The notes beneath the pieces are model-generated. The model made no database searches, was not told where the DNA came from, and saw only the letters and a list, made by a program, of their open reading frames with translations. This document shows positions 8,639 to 17,319 of a stretch of DNA of 53,165 nt, in pieces. The stretch is from assembly GCA_040389165.1 (NCBI GenBank), contig JAZKAK010000011.1:1-53165 (forward strand), written 5' to 3'. Source of the DNA: CAIOTO01 sp040389165 (GTDB lineage: Bacteria; Pseudomonadota; Alphaproteobacteria; Paracaedibacterales; CAIOTO01). Positions within the stretch are counted from its first letter, which is position 1. Every line of letters begins with the position of its first letter. The position numbers were made by a program, and so were the translations under genes.

Positions 8639-9766
8639 ATGCAGCGCCCTAAGATTATTCATGTCATTACAGGTCTAAAACGCTCAGGTGCAGAGAGTGT
8701 ATTACTTCGCCTTACGAAGAATCTTGATTCATTTACACATATCGTTGTCAGCTTAACTGCACAAACTCCTGATGATTTAACGTGCGAATTTAGACAGGCC
8801 GGGATTGAGACTTTTCATCTCAACATGCAGCCCACTCGTTTTATAACATTCTTTAAATGCATTCGATTGTTTGAAATAATTAATCATGCTAACCCAGATA
8901 TCATGCAAACGTGGATGTATCATGCGGATGTTATAGGCGGCCTAATCGGACGAATAGCGCGCATCAAGACTATTTTATGGAACATACGAAACGGAACCTT
9001 CCATAAGAATAAGTCAAATCCATTTATTGTTCGCTTAGCATCCTGGATTTCAGATTTAACACCAACTGCTATTATTAGTTGCTCACAAAATGCAATCAAT
9101 TTTCATAAGTCACTTGGTTATAAGTGCTCAAAATTCACGTATATTCCCAATGGTATCGATTGCGAGCTCTTATCCATTGACAGAGACGCTGGCAAACGAT
9201 TCAAAGAAAGCAATTGCATACCGACCGCCGCACAATGTGTCGGCTTCGTCGCCAGGTGGCACCCACAAAAAGATATTCCAACATTTCTAAAAGCATGTAG
9301 TTTAGTCGCACAGCAACACGAAAATGTACTTTTTGTTATGATCGGCCACGCCCTTGATTCTCAAAATCACGAGCTGATGAAAGAAATTCAAGCATTTGAT
9401 GGCCTGCGTGAAAAGATGCATTTACTTGGTGCACAAAAGGATATTCCTGCCCTTATGAATGGACTTGACGTGCTCTGCATGACATCGTCTTTTGGCGAAG
9501 GCTTTCCAAACGTGCTTGGGGAAGCAATGGCATGCGGCATAAATTGCGTTGCAACTGATGTTGGTGATGCGGCCGAAATTATTAAAGATATTGGATATGT
9601 TGCGCCTATTGGCGACGCAAAAGAAATTGCAAAAGGCATTCTAAAGCTACTAAAAAATCCTAAAGATCCAGATCAGTTGCGGCAGCATATTCTGAGCAAT
9701 TATTCTCTTCAAAAAATGACGGCTGATTATACTGCATTTTACAATCAATTTGGATCCTCAGAATGA
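8639..9766 (+). CDS. Glycosyltransferase family 4 protein
   Basis: This cytoplasmic GT4 (GT-B fold) enzyme transfers a sugar from a nucleotide donor to a lipid-linked acceptor. I take the ATG at 8639 (375 residues, starting MQRPKIIHVITGL), because a longer reading would run into the tRNA-Leu gene. The N-terminal acceptor domain has GLKRSGAES. The C-terminal donor domain has PNGID, the VARWHPQKD motif and the EX7E signature in FGEGFPNVLGEAMACG. It is the first gene of a run of closely packed glycan genes; its stop overlaps the next start by 4 bases (ATGA). Confidence 0.88.
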   Translation: MQRPKIIHVITGLKRSGAESVLLRLTKNLDSFTHIVVSLTAQTPDDLTCEFRQAGIETFHLNMQPTRFITFFKCIRLFEIINHANPDIMQTWMYHADVIGGLIGRIARIKTILWNIRNGTFHKNKSNPFIVRLASWISDLTPTAIISCSQNAINFHKSLGYKCSKFTYIPNGIDCELLSIDRDAGKRFKESNCIPTAAQCVGFVARWHPQKDIPTFLKACSLVAQQHENVLFVMIGHALDSQNHELMKEIQAFDGLREKMHLLGAQKDIPALMNGLDVLCMTSSFGEGFPNVLGEAMACGINCVATDVGDAAEIIKDIGYVAPIGDAKEIAKGILKLLKNPKDPDQLRQHILSNYSLQKMTADYTAFYNQFGSSE

Positions 9767-10887
9767 CAAAATCTACGTCTAAAAAAATTATGTTCTTATG
9801 CCGCGCGCTTTCGATAGGCGGCGCCGAACGCCAATTAATACACCTCGCTACTGGCCTGCAAAAAACAGGACACACCATTACCATTCTAACCTTTTACAAA
9901 GCTGCTGACGACTATCCCACTGACGGAATAAAAGTCATTGTCCTAGCCAAGAAATCTCGTTGGGATGTTTTCTCGTTTCTAAATACATTGCATAAAACCA
10001 TTCGTGCTGAAAACGCTGATATCATTTATTCTTTTTTATGCATCCCCAATATCTTAATGTGCTTATTTAAGGCTTTCCGTCTATTGCCTCACGAACGCGT
10101 TGTCATTGGCTTTCGTGGTTCTTTTATGAAATGGTCAGACTATAGCTATTTAGAATGGCTAACGGCCAAAATAGAAGCACGTTTTGCACGATTTGCTGAT
10201 GTTGCCATTGCAAATTCACATGCAGGCCTGACTGAGTTAACGCGACGTGGATTTAAAACAAAACAAATTTATGTTGTGCCAAATGGCATCGATACTGAGA
10301 CATTTAGGCCTAACGCTGAAGGTGGCCTTGCTTGGCGGGCACGCCATAACATCCCTCAGACAATTCCTCTTGTTGCCATTGTTGCCAGGCTTGATCCAAT
10401 GAAAGATCACACGATGTTTCTAACAATGGCAAAAATAATTTACGAGCAAAACAAAACGACCTATTTTACGATCGTAGGGAGCGGAAAAAGTGATTACGCT
10501 GTACAACTTAAACTGTTTCAAAATCAGATAGGTTTGCCTGCTGATCATGTTTACTGGATTGATTGCGGCAGCGATATTAATTACAACGCATTTAATGTAG
10601 TATGTTCTACATCTGCTTATGGCGAAGGCTTTTCTAATGTTTTATGCGAAACCTTAAGTTCAGGCATACCATGCTTTGCCACGAATGTTGGCGACGCTGG
10701 CCTTATCTTAAATGATGACAGATACATCGTTGAGCCAGGAGATGCCATTTGCATGAGTCAAAAAGTTTTAAAACAATTAAATGTGCCCGCAAACATAAAT
10801 ACAATAAATATGCTACGAGGGAAAATAACAAACCATTATTCACTCACAAAAATGGTTTGTGATACAAAAAAGATAGTATTGGATTAA
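9763..10887 (+). CDS. Glycosyltransferase family 4 protein
   Basis: The 374-residue GT4 enzyme is paralogous in layout to the preceding gene. It has SIGGAERQLIHLA in the N-terminal acceptor domain, VPNGIDTETF, the VARLDPMKD motif, and the EX7E signature in YGEGFSNVLCETLSSG near residue 290. It starts by a 4-base ATGA overlap with the upstream glycosyltransferase, indicating translational coupling. It should add another residue to the same surface glycan, but donor and acceptor cannot be inferred. Confidence 0.9.
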   Translation: MTKSTSKKIMFLCRALSIGGAERQLIHLATGLQKTGHTITILTFYKAADDYPTDGIKVIVLAKKSRWDVFSFLNTLHKTIRAENADIIYSFLCIPNILMCLFKAFRLLPHERVVIGFRGSFMKWSDYSYLEWLTAKIEARFARFADVAIANSHAGLTELTRRGFKTKQIYVVPNGIDTETFRPNAEGGLAWRARHNIPQTIPLVAIVARLDPMKDHTMFLTMAKIIYEQNKTTYFTIVGSGKSDYAVQLKLFQNQIGLPADHVYWIDCGSDINYNAFNVVCSTSAYGEGFSNVLCETLSSGIPCFATNVGDAGLILNDDRYIVEPGDAICMSQKVLKQLNVPANINTINMLRGKITNHYSLTKMVCDTKKIVLD

Positions 10888-10894
10888 AAATCAT

Positions 10895-11863
10895 ATGAAA
10901 CAGAAACTTAAAATCTTCTTGAAAAAATTTATTCTTATTAATTGCCTTGCCTATATTGCACATAATTTACGCATACACCTTCGTGGATTTAGTGGCGATA
11001 TAGAGTCAACGTCAGGCACAACGCATGCAACAATTAATGTTTGTGAATCCGTTCACTATATTACGGACGTATTCCAAGATTACAAACGACTTTCGGGCTT
11101 AGATCATTTTTATGGAAAAATGGCTGAAATAGGGCCTGGTGACAACGTTGGCGTTGCATTAATGTTTCTAAATGACGGCTGCACAAAGGCTGATTTAGCA
11201 GATCGATTTTATTCAAAACGAAATGCAGAAAAACAAAGTGATATTTACACGCACTTAAGCGATGCGCATCCTGCAATCAAAAACACGCTTAATCAATCTA
11301 ATTTAAGTGATGATACTACGTTTCCAATGATAAAACGCTATTATGGTAAAAAAGCAGCTGGTGAAACTTTTTTCAGTGATCATCAGGGGTATGACATAAT
11401 CGTATCCAGATCTGTTTTAGAGCACCTGAATGATCCAATTTTATCATTAAACGCTATGTACAATGCCTTAAATCCTGGCGGTCAGCTAATCCATAAAGTG
11501 GATTTACGCGATCATGCTATGTTTACGCCTAATCGCCATGATAGTACTTTTTTAGCTATACCAAGCTGGATCTATTCCTTAATGACCAAAGGATCTGGCT
11601 TCCCAAATCGTGTGCTTATTCATGAATACAAGCAAGCTATGAAGGAAATTGGCTGCCCACATGATTTCTTTGTAACTGGACTTTATGGAGCAGAAAGCCT
11701 TGATTCTGAATATAAATTCGAGGAAATTCCCATAGGATTAAAAGAAAAAGCAATGCAGCATTTTAATCGTTATAAAAAATCATATGCATCTCAATTCAAG
11801 AATATTGATCAAGATGATCTCATCGTATCTGGATTCTTTCTTGTCGCAAAAAAACCTAACTAA
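10895..11863 (+). CDS. SAM-dependent methyltransferase, class I
   Basis: The 322-residue protein has the class I Rossmann motif I as AEIGPGDNVGVAL (about residues 75-87) and a DLADRF acidic motif II. SRSVLEHLNDPILSLNAM followed by NPGGQLIHKVDLRD corresponds to motifs IV-VI. This layout is common in methyltransferases of O-antigen and capsule clusters that cap or modify the glycan. The start lies 8 bases after the preceding stop. There is no obvious ribosome-binding site, which fits coupling. The N-terminal ~30 residues are hydrophobic and basic, perhaps for membrane association. Confidence 0.78.
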   Translation: MKQKLKIFLKKFILINCLAYIAHNLRIHLRGFSGDIESTSGTTHATINVCESVHYITDVFQDYKRLSGLDHFYGKMAEIGPGDNVGVALMFLNDGCTKADLADRFYSKRNAEKQSDIYTHLSDAHPAIKNTLNQSNLSDDTTFPMIKRYYGKKAAGETFFSDHQGYDIIVSRSVLEHLNDPILSLNAMYNALNPGGQLIHKVDLRDHAMFTPNRHDSTFLAIPSWIYSLMTKGSGFPNRVLIHEYKQAMKEIGCPHDFFVTGLYGAESLDSEYKFEEIPIGLKEKAMQHFNRYKKSYASQFKNIDQDDLIVSGFFLVAKKPN

Positions 11864-11875
11864 GGGAGAATGAAA

Positions 11876-12802
11876 ATGATCAATTCTCAACACTCAATTG
11901 CTATTCTCATTCCTTGCTATAACGAAGAGGCTGGCATTGCTGACGTTGTCGGTGCGTTCAAAAAACACGTGCCAACAGCGATCGTCTATGTATATGACAA
12001 TAATTCAAGCGATGCAACGATAGCCCGAGCACGTGCTGCGGGCGCAATCGTTCGAACAGAATCTCGCCAAGGAAAAGGCAATGTCGTTCGTCGCATGTTC
12101 GCTGACATTGAAGCAGATTTATATCTGATGATTGATGGTGACGGCACGTATGATGCAAGCGCAGCACCTGCCCTTATACAGCGGCTTTTAGAAAATAATC
12201 TCGATATGATTATTGGCACGCGCAAAGAAGAATCTGACACAGCACATCGTGTTGGACATAAATTTGGCAATACACTGTTTAACCGGGTCTTAGCATGCTT
12301 ATTCAACAGCCCCTTTAAAGATATTTTTTCTGGATACCGCGTGTTCTCCAGACGATTTGTGAAATCCTTTCCTCCTTTATCCAGCGGTTTTGATATTGAA
12401 ACAGAGCTTTCTATTTATGCTCTTGAAATGCAATTGCCCGTCGAAGAAGTGGAAACAGCTTTTTTTGACCGAGCAGAAGGTTCATTCAGCAAACTCAGTA
12501 CATTTAAAGACGGCTTTCGTATCTTATGGCGCATGATTTTCCTGTTTAAAGAACGTAAACCTATGCTTTTTTTCGGGGGATTCTTTTTCTTATTTACGGC
12601 TATTGCATCAATGCTTGGCACGGTTCTCGTTAAAGAGTTTTTGGTAACAGGCTTAGTTGCCCGCATTCCAACAGCTATTATTTGTGTTGGAAGCATCATT
12701 TTAGGTTTCTTAAGCCTCGCCTGCGGGTTAATCTTAGATAGTGTCAGTTGCGCACGAAAAGAAGCAAAAATCATGCATTATCTACTCTTTAAGGCACCAT
12801 AA
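11876..12802 (+). CDS. Glycosyltransferase family 2, DPM1/polyprenyl-phosphate type
   Basis: The GT-A fold domain at the N-terminus has IPCYNEEAGI, the DNNSSDAT segment and DxD-like DGDGTYDA. SGYRVFSRRF follows, as in polyprenyl-phosphate mannose/glucose synthases. Two C-terminal membrane helices (about residues 225-300) anchor it to the inner membrane. Two ATGs are possible. I choose 11876 because AAGGGAG lies 7 bases upstream of it but only 1 base from the ATG at 11870. It probably makes a polyprenyl-linked sugar for the surface glycan or for the GT-C-like protein nearby. Confidence 0.88.
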   Translation: MINSQHSIAILIPCYNEEAGIADVVGAFKKHVPTAIVYVYDNNSSDATIARARAAGAIVRTESRQGKGNVVRRMFADIEADLYLMIDGDGTYDASAAPALIQRLLENNLDMIIGTRKEESDTAHRVGHKFGNTLFNRVLACLFNSPFKDIFSGYRVFSRRFVKSFPPLSSGFDIETELSIYALEMQLPVEEVETAFFDRAEGSFSKLSTFKDGFRILWRMIFLFKERKPMLFFGGFFFLFTAIASMLGTVLVKEFLVTGLVARIPTAIICVGSIILGFLSLACGLILDSVSCARKEAKIMHYLLFKAP

Positions 12803-12805
12803 AGA

Positions 12806-14044
12806 ATGCGAACAAAATTCTTATCAGTAAAAAATCTGTTTTCATATTTCAAAGATGGCTCTCTCGTGGGTTTTTTGGGTGCACTTTATTCAAAATCATC
12901 GATTCTAGTCAATTTATTGATAGCAAACACATTTATGAATCCAACAGAGTTTGGTCGTCTTAGTCTTTTTCTTATTCTAGCAAACGTCGTTGCAGCAGTT
13001 GTGAGCTGCGGCGGTGATATGTGGCTCAATCAATTTACACGAAGATCGAATGCAAACAACAGTGAATCATCTCTCTTTTCACGAGATTACCTTTTATTAA
13101 GTCTAAAAATAGCCTCGATTATAACAAGCATAGCCACTGTTTTACTTTTTATAACACTGGATTATTCGCTAGCATTATTTACAGCTGTCGTGCTTGGACT
13201 CAATGAAATGGGAATGGCGATCATACGATCCTCGAATCGTGTGATGAAGTTTTTCATTGTACGCGATATTTTATTTCCAGGGCTCTTAACAGCGTCTCTA
13301 TTCATTATAAAACCATTGAGTGTTCATTATTATTTTATTATTACCATTATCGTGAATGCTCTGTTTTTCGGTGTTATATTGTTTTATTTAAATAGATATA
13401 AACATATTTATCTAAGAAAATCCAATCTATTGCAACAAAAAAACATATTATTATACACAGCTGGGCTAATCATCAATAATTTTATTTCACGCCTAAATGG
13501 TGCTATTGACACCCTGCTACTCGGACACTATCTCTCAATTGATCTTGTAGGAAAATTTCGTTTAGGAACACAAGTCGCAAATGGTTTTATGATTTTACAG
13601 CATTATTTATGCCTTAGTATGCCATGGCAATTATTTAATCCAAAAAACAAACAAACACTATCACTCATTAAACAAAACCATCTATTTCTTTTAATCCTAA
13701 CCTTACTAAGCGTCGTTGTTATTTTTCTGCTTCAGCCTTTTTTGCCATTGGTTTTAGGTACATATACGGAAACGCTACGCATACCGCTCTTCATCATTTT
13801 ACTTGTTCGTTTTCTTGAACTTTTATGGGGACCACAACATGAATTACTTATTAGTAATGGAAAAATAACAGAAGATACGCTTGCTGGCATCAGCGGATTT
13901 ATATCATTCATCATCGCCTTCTTTGCATCATATCAGCTCGATATTTCAATTTTATACAGTATTACTATAGGTCTTTGTTTATCTGCACATATCTCTCAAA
14001 TTGCACGTCGCTATGTCCTTAAAAAAGAGAATTTATATGGTTAA
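12806..14044 (+). CDS. Wzx-like polysaccharide flippase (MOP superfamily)
   Basis: The product is 412 residues with about twelve hydrophobic segments, beginning with a segment (SLVGFLGALYSKSSILVNLLIA) that fits the first helix of polysaccharide-export MOP flippases. These proteins move undecaprenyl-linked glycan units across the inner membrane. It starts 3 bases after the glycosyltransferase 2 gene and overlaps the next gene, a Wzy/WaaL-like polymerase or ligase. That is the expected partner, so the context supports the call. No catalytic motif exists for this family. Confidence 0.8.
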   Translation: MRTKFLSVKNLFSYFKDGSLVGFLGALYSKSSILVNLLIANTFMNPTEFGRLSLFLILANVVAAVVSCGGDMWLNQFTRRSNANNSESSLFSRDYLLLSLKIASIITSIATVLLFITLDYSLALFTAVVLGLNEMGMAIIRSSNRVMKFFIVRDILFPGLLTASLFIIKPLSVHYYFIITIIVNALFFGVILFYLNRYKHIYLRKSNLLQQKNILLYTAGLIINNFISRLNGAIDTLLLGHYLSIDLVGKFRLGTQVANGFMILQHYLCLSMPWQLFNPKNKQTLSLIKQNHLFLLILTLLSVVVIFLLQPFLPLVLGTYTETLRIPLFIILLVRFLELLWGPQHELLISNGKITEDTLAGISGFISFIIAFFASYQLDISILYSITIGLCLSAHISQIARRYVLKKENLYG

Positions 14045-15263
14045 TGCAGCTCTTCTTTTATGTATGCTTGGTTTGTTCATTTCCTTTAACTTGAGTGGCT
14101 TTGGTTTTGGCATCCGTATTCAAGCGTCTGATTTCATCATACCAATCATGGGTATTACAGCGCTTAAACAAACTTCCTTTAAGGACACGTTGAAATGTTT
14201 TAACACATGGGTAATTCCTATAATTTTCACAAGTATATTGCTCATGGGATTAGCCAGTCATTGGTTGAATTTTGGCGCTTTCAATTTTTGGGGTATTAAA
14301 AAGATTATAGGATGGGGTATTTGTATTGGTTATTTCGTAATAGGACTTTCTCTCTATGAAAAACGAGAAAAAGCTATGCAGGCACTTATCGTTGCATCAT
14401 GGATAATGGGTATAGTTTGCTTAATTGCAGCTTCCATAACGATAACACGCTCGTATGTCGTATATGCAGATTATCCGCGTCTTCAAGGATTTATGGGAAA
14501 TCCAAATGCTTATGGCATTTTTTTTGTTTTTACATTTATTTTACAAATTGCTTTAAATTCAACACTCCCTTACGCAAAAAAGACCAAAACAATCGGCATG
14601 ATTATTCTTAGCATCAACCTATTGGGCACATCATCAAGGGCAGCCTACGGTGCTTTTATTATTGCTTGCTTCGTACAGGCACTTAAAATAGGCCAATTAA
14701 AAAGATTTTTAACCGCCACACTATGTTTTTTTGCTGTGTTTTTTTCAGCTCTGCTATTTGTTGTTAAATCAGCATTTTTAAAAGAAAACTTTCACTCCAT
14801 ATTTCATTTCTTTAATGGCGCAAAGGGCCTCATCGAAACAGGATTAACGCATAGCATAGAAGAGCGCCTAAAAGCCTTGCTCGCGCTAAAATATGCATTT
14901 TTTGAGCATCTGATTGCCGGCATTGGGCTTGGCGGTGCAATGACGCTCAATCATGCACAGGAGCAATGCACCATACACAATACAGCGCTGTGGTTTCTCA
15001 TTGAGATGGGAATTATTGGCTTCGCGGCTTTTGTTTGGTTTATCTACAAACTCGCAACTGCACTTCGCACATCACAAGATGTGTACATAAAAGCACTTAC
15101 CCTCCCCTTGCTATCTTTTGCGATTGCATCCCTTGCTAATGAATTATTTTATCAACGTTATTTTTGGCTGCTTGTAGGAATGATCACGTACGATTACAGC
15201 AAGCGATCGCATAAAGAAACCCCGTTCACGCTCTTGAAAAGCAATATTTTGCCTACAAGCTGA
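14001..15263 (+). CDS. O-antigen polymerase/ligase family protein (Wzy/WaaL-like)
   Basis: This polytopic inner-membrane protein of up to 420 residues has the Wzy_C pattern: a large periplasmic loop bearing GIGLGGAMTLNH and then HNTALWFLIEMGIIGF near the C-terminus. Such proteins polymerise or ligate glycans at the periplasmic face. The true start could be 14001, 14013 or 14037; the last gives a minimal 8-base overlap with the flippase stop and leaves the first helix intact. Whether it polymerises or ligates cannot be decided from sequence. It closes the glycan cluster. Confidence 0.82.
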   Translation: MHVAMSLKKRIYMVNAALLLCMLGLFISFNLSGFGFGIRIQASDFIIPIMGITALKQTSFKDTLKCFNTWVIPIIFTSILLMGLASHWLNFGAFNFWGIKKIIGWGICIGYFVIGLSLYEKREKAMQALIVASWIMGIVCLIAASITITRSYVVYADYPRLQGFMGNPNAYGIFFVFTFILQIALNSTLPYAKKTKTIGMIILSINLLGTSSRAAYGAFIIACFVQALKIGQLKRFLTATLCFFAVFFSALLFVVKSAFLKENFHSIFHFFNGAKGLIETGLTHSIEERLKALLALKYAFFEHLIAGIGLGGAMTLNHAQEQCTIHNTALWFLIEMGIIGFAAFVWFIYKLATALRTSQDVYIKALTLPLLSFAIASLANELFYQRYFWLLVGMITYDYSKRSHKETPFTLLKSNILPTS

Positions 15264-15315
15264 CATTAACTTTATCTCTAATTTCGAAAAACTACTCTAT
15301 TTATCAAAAAAGTGC

Positions 15316-15343
15316 TTGCAAAAAAACTCAGGCAAGCTATGAT
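15316..15343 (+). promoter_or_regulatory. Candidate sigma70 promoter of tRNA-Gly
   Basis: A TTGCAA -35 element and a TATGAT -10 element are separated by 16 bases. The -10 ends 16 bases before the first base of the tRNA. The match and distance are as expected for a tRNA promoter. Confidence 0.65.
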
Positions 15344-15359
15344 ACAAAACATTAGGAGC

Positions 15360-15434
15360 GCGGGCGTAGCTCAGTGGTAGAGCACAACCTTGCCAAGGTT
15401 GGGGTCGAGGGTTCGAATCCCTTCGCCCGCTCCA
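15360..15434 (+). tRNA. tRNA-Gly (anticodon GCC)
   Basis: The cloverleaf is complete. Acceptor GCGGGCG pairs with CGCCCGC, followed by T and encoded CCA (15432-15434). The D-arm is GCTCAGTGGTAGAGC. The anticodon stem is CAACC/GGTTG with loop TTGCCAA and anticodon GCC at 15392-15394. The T-arm contains GGTTCGAATCC. It reads GGC and GGU. Confidence 0.98.
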
Positions 15435-15443
15435 ATATTTTGA

Positions 15444-15472
15444 TTGAAATTTTTTATTTTCTCATGTAAAAT
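15444..15472 (+). promoter_or_regulatory. Candidate sigma70 promoter of rpmG
   Basis: TTGAAA and TAAAAT are separated by 17 bases, starting 10 bases after the tRNA-Gly CCA. The -10 ends 30 bases before the rpmG ATG. This is one of the best -35/-10 matches in the window. Confidence 0.65.
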
Positions 15473-15502
15473 CCTAGAGAATTCAATAGTTAGAGAAGCA
15501 TT

Positions 15503-15673
15503 ATGGCTAAGAAATCAGCAACAATTACAATTAAGTTATTAAGCAGTGCAGATACTGGTTTTTTTTACGTTGCACGTAAGAATCCACGTAAGAAGCCTGA
15601 AAAGTTAGAATTCCGCAAGTACGATCCAGTTGTGCGTAAGCATGTTGTATTTCGCGAAGCAAAAATAAAATAA
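15503..15673 (+). CDS. rpmG: 50S ribosomal protein L33
   Basis: This 56-residue basic protein of the large ribosomal subunit starts MAKKSATITIKLLSSADTGF and continues with YVARKNPRKKPEKLEFRKYDP. It matches bacterial L33 over its whole length. It lacks the Cys zinc ligands, so it is the zinc-independent form. A GAGAAG ribosome-binding site lies just upstream. The gene sits between tRNA-Gly and a hairpin with a T-run and probably has its own promoter. Confidence 0.96.
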   Translation: MAKKSATITIKLLSSADTGFFYVARKNPRKKPEKLEFRKYDPVVRKHVVFREAKIK

Positions 15674-15711
15674 CTCCTTTTAAACTCTTTTAATTTCTTT
15701 TTTTTTTCCGT

Positions 15712-15747
15712 ATCCTGAGATTCCAATTCACGTCTCAGGATTTTTTT
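15712..15747 (+). terminator. Hairpin with T-run after rpmG, overlapping the next gene's ribosome-binding site
   Basis: A perfect 9-bp stem ATCCTGAGA/TCTCAGGAT (15712-15720 and 15733-15741) with a 12-base loop is followed by seven T residues. It fits an intrinsic terminator for rpmG. The AGGA in its 3' arm (15737-15740) is also the only ribosome-binding site for the protease ATG at 15748, so the hairpin may act on translation of that gene instead or as well. Confidence 0.75.
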
Positions 15748-17319
15748 ATGAATTCATGTTGCAACTTATTAACCAGAAATTTAATTACGGTTCTCTTTCT
15801 CTGCACGCCGACGCTTGGCACCTCAAGTGCACAAGTCACCCCGATACCAGCGCCCGTAGCAGACTTGGGCAGCGGTTCTTCCCCAACGAACACAAACGAT
15901 CCAGTGAACGGGGCGGCAAACCTCTATATTAGTTCACAACCGTACATCGTTAGCATCGAAATCAGAACGACTTTGGCAGGTTATTCAGAAGAAGGCACAA
16001 CCTATGGTACAGGCGCCATTCTTGATAAAGACCAAGGCTATATTCTAACCAACGCGCATGTAGCAAAACCGGACGGTGTCATTGATCATTATGATGTGAC
16101 CTTACACGACGGAACTGTCATCCAAGCGCAGCTATTGTATGCTGATCCTTGGCATGATTTTGCAATTCTGAAGGCAGATCCAAATATGCTTAAAAGCATA
16201 CCAAATTCCATGCCAACAAAACGAAATGCGGTACATCTGGGTGAGCCCGTGTTAATCATAGGTAAAAATGAAAATAATCACTTCTCATCGCAAACGGGGA
16301 CCATCGCAAGTGCTTTTGAGACATCAGATGTGCTACCTGGCCAAGTCTTTCGAATTAGCCTAAACGCGCAAGGCGGCGCGAGTGGATCGCCCATATTCAA
16401 CAAGAATGGAAAAGTCATTGGATTTCTCTATGCATCAAATGGATTAACAAGTGCTTTTGCTATCCCCATTGACTACGCTTTAGATGCACTCGAATTTATC
16501 AAGCAAGGTAAAAAGCCGCCACGTTTTGGAACAGGCGCTATCTTGGGCTTTACAGCATTAGAGGACCTCGTTCGTTATGATAGTTTTCCAACAGATAAAG
16601 CAGAAGCAATTAAACAAAAATTTCCTCTTGCTTTTAGCCGAGTACTTAACGTAAGGACAACCCTTAAGGGCTCACCTGCTGAAGAGCATTTAATGCCTGG
16701 TGATACGCTCATTAAAATCAATGGGAATGACGTTGGTCCATCTTTATATAGTCTCGATAGGATTGCCAATGAAGAAGGCGAAAAAGGTGCAAAGAAGATA
16801 ACATTTGAAATCATTCGCCATGGCGAAACAAAAACAATTGATGTTGGTTTGTACGATTTAAATGCCTACAGATTAAAAAGGATGCTTCACTTTGGAAAAG
16901 CGGTCTTTTATGAAGTTGATGATGAAATCGTTCGACGAACGAATGCAACACGCGGTGTTTTTGTAACCAATCGCAAACCTGGCGGCGGTTTTCATGATCA
17001 AATTCCAGCCATTCACCGCAGCAGCGGCAGTTCTGCAAGCCTTGTTTCTATTACGAACGTTGATGGCACAGCCATTGAAAATCTTGATCAACTGATTAAA
17101 CTTTTGCCAGAGTTAATGAAGAAAAAAGACTTCTACATCAAAATCCGTAATTTTGGTGCAGAGTTTGGTTATAATAATGAACCTTATTTCGTACAGAATG
17201 AACAAATTCGTTATATTCCCTATCGTACAACCGATGGCCTCCCCGAATTTTATACATTTAATGAAGAAAAACATAACTGGGAAATGCAAATTATTCAACC
17301 GCAAGGAATACAGCCATGA
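15748..17319 (+). CDS. Exported Deg/HtrA-like serine protease with PDZ domain
   Basis: The product is 523 residues with a signal peptide (cleavage after about residue 28, near SSA). A trypsin-like domain carries the triad: His in GYILTNAHVAK, Asp in WHDFAILKADP, and Ser in GGASGSPIF. A PDZ domain follows at about 295-370 (SPAEEHLMPGDTLIKINGNDVG), then a second, less clear PDZ-like region. DegP-type proteases degrade or refold envelope proteins. The ATG abuts a hairpin that buries its AGGA. The gene overlaps the downstream solute-binding protein by 4 bases, so both are made from one message. Confidence 0.88.
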   Translation: MNSCCNLLTRNLITVLFLCTPTLGTSSAQVTPIPAPVADLGSGSSPTNTNDPVNGAANLYISSQPYIVSIEIRTTLAGYSEEGTTYGTGAILDKDQGYILTNAHVAKPDGVIDHYDVTLHDGTVIQAQLLYADPWHDFAILKADPNMLKSIPNSMPTKRNAVHLGEPVLIIGKNENNHFSSQTGTIASAFETSDVLPGQVFRISLNAQGGASGSPIFNKNGKVIGFLYASNGLTSAFAIPIDYALDALEFIKQGKKPPRFGTGAILGFTALEDLVRYDSFPTDKAEAIKQKFPLAFSRVLNVRTTLKGSPAEEHLMPGDTLIKINGNDVGPSLYSLDRIANEEGEKGAKKITFEIIRHGETKTIDVGLYDLNAYRLKRMLHFGKAVFYEVDDEIVRRTNATRGVFVTNRKPGGGFHDQIPAIHRSSGSSASLVSITNVDGTAIENLDQLIKLLPELMKKKDFYIKIRNFGAEFGYNNEPYFVQNEQIRYIPYRTTDGLPEFYTFNEEKHNWEMQIIQPQGIQP

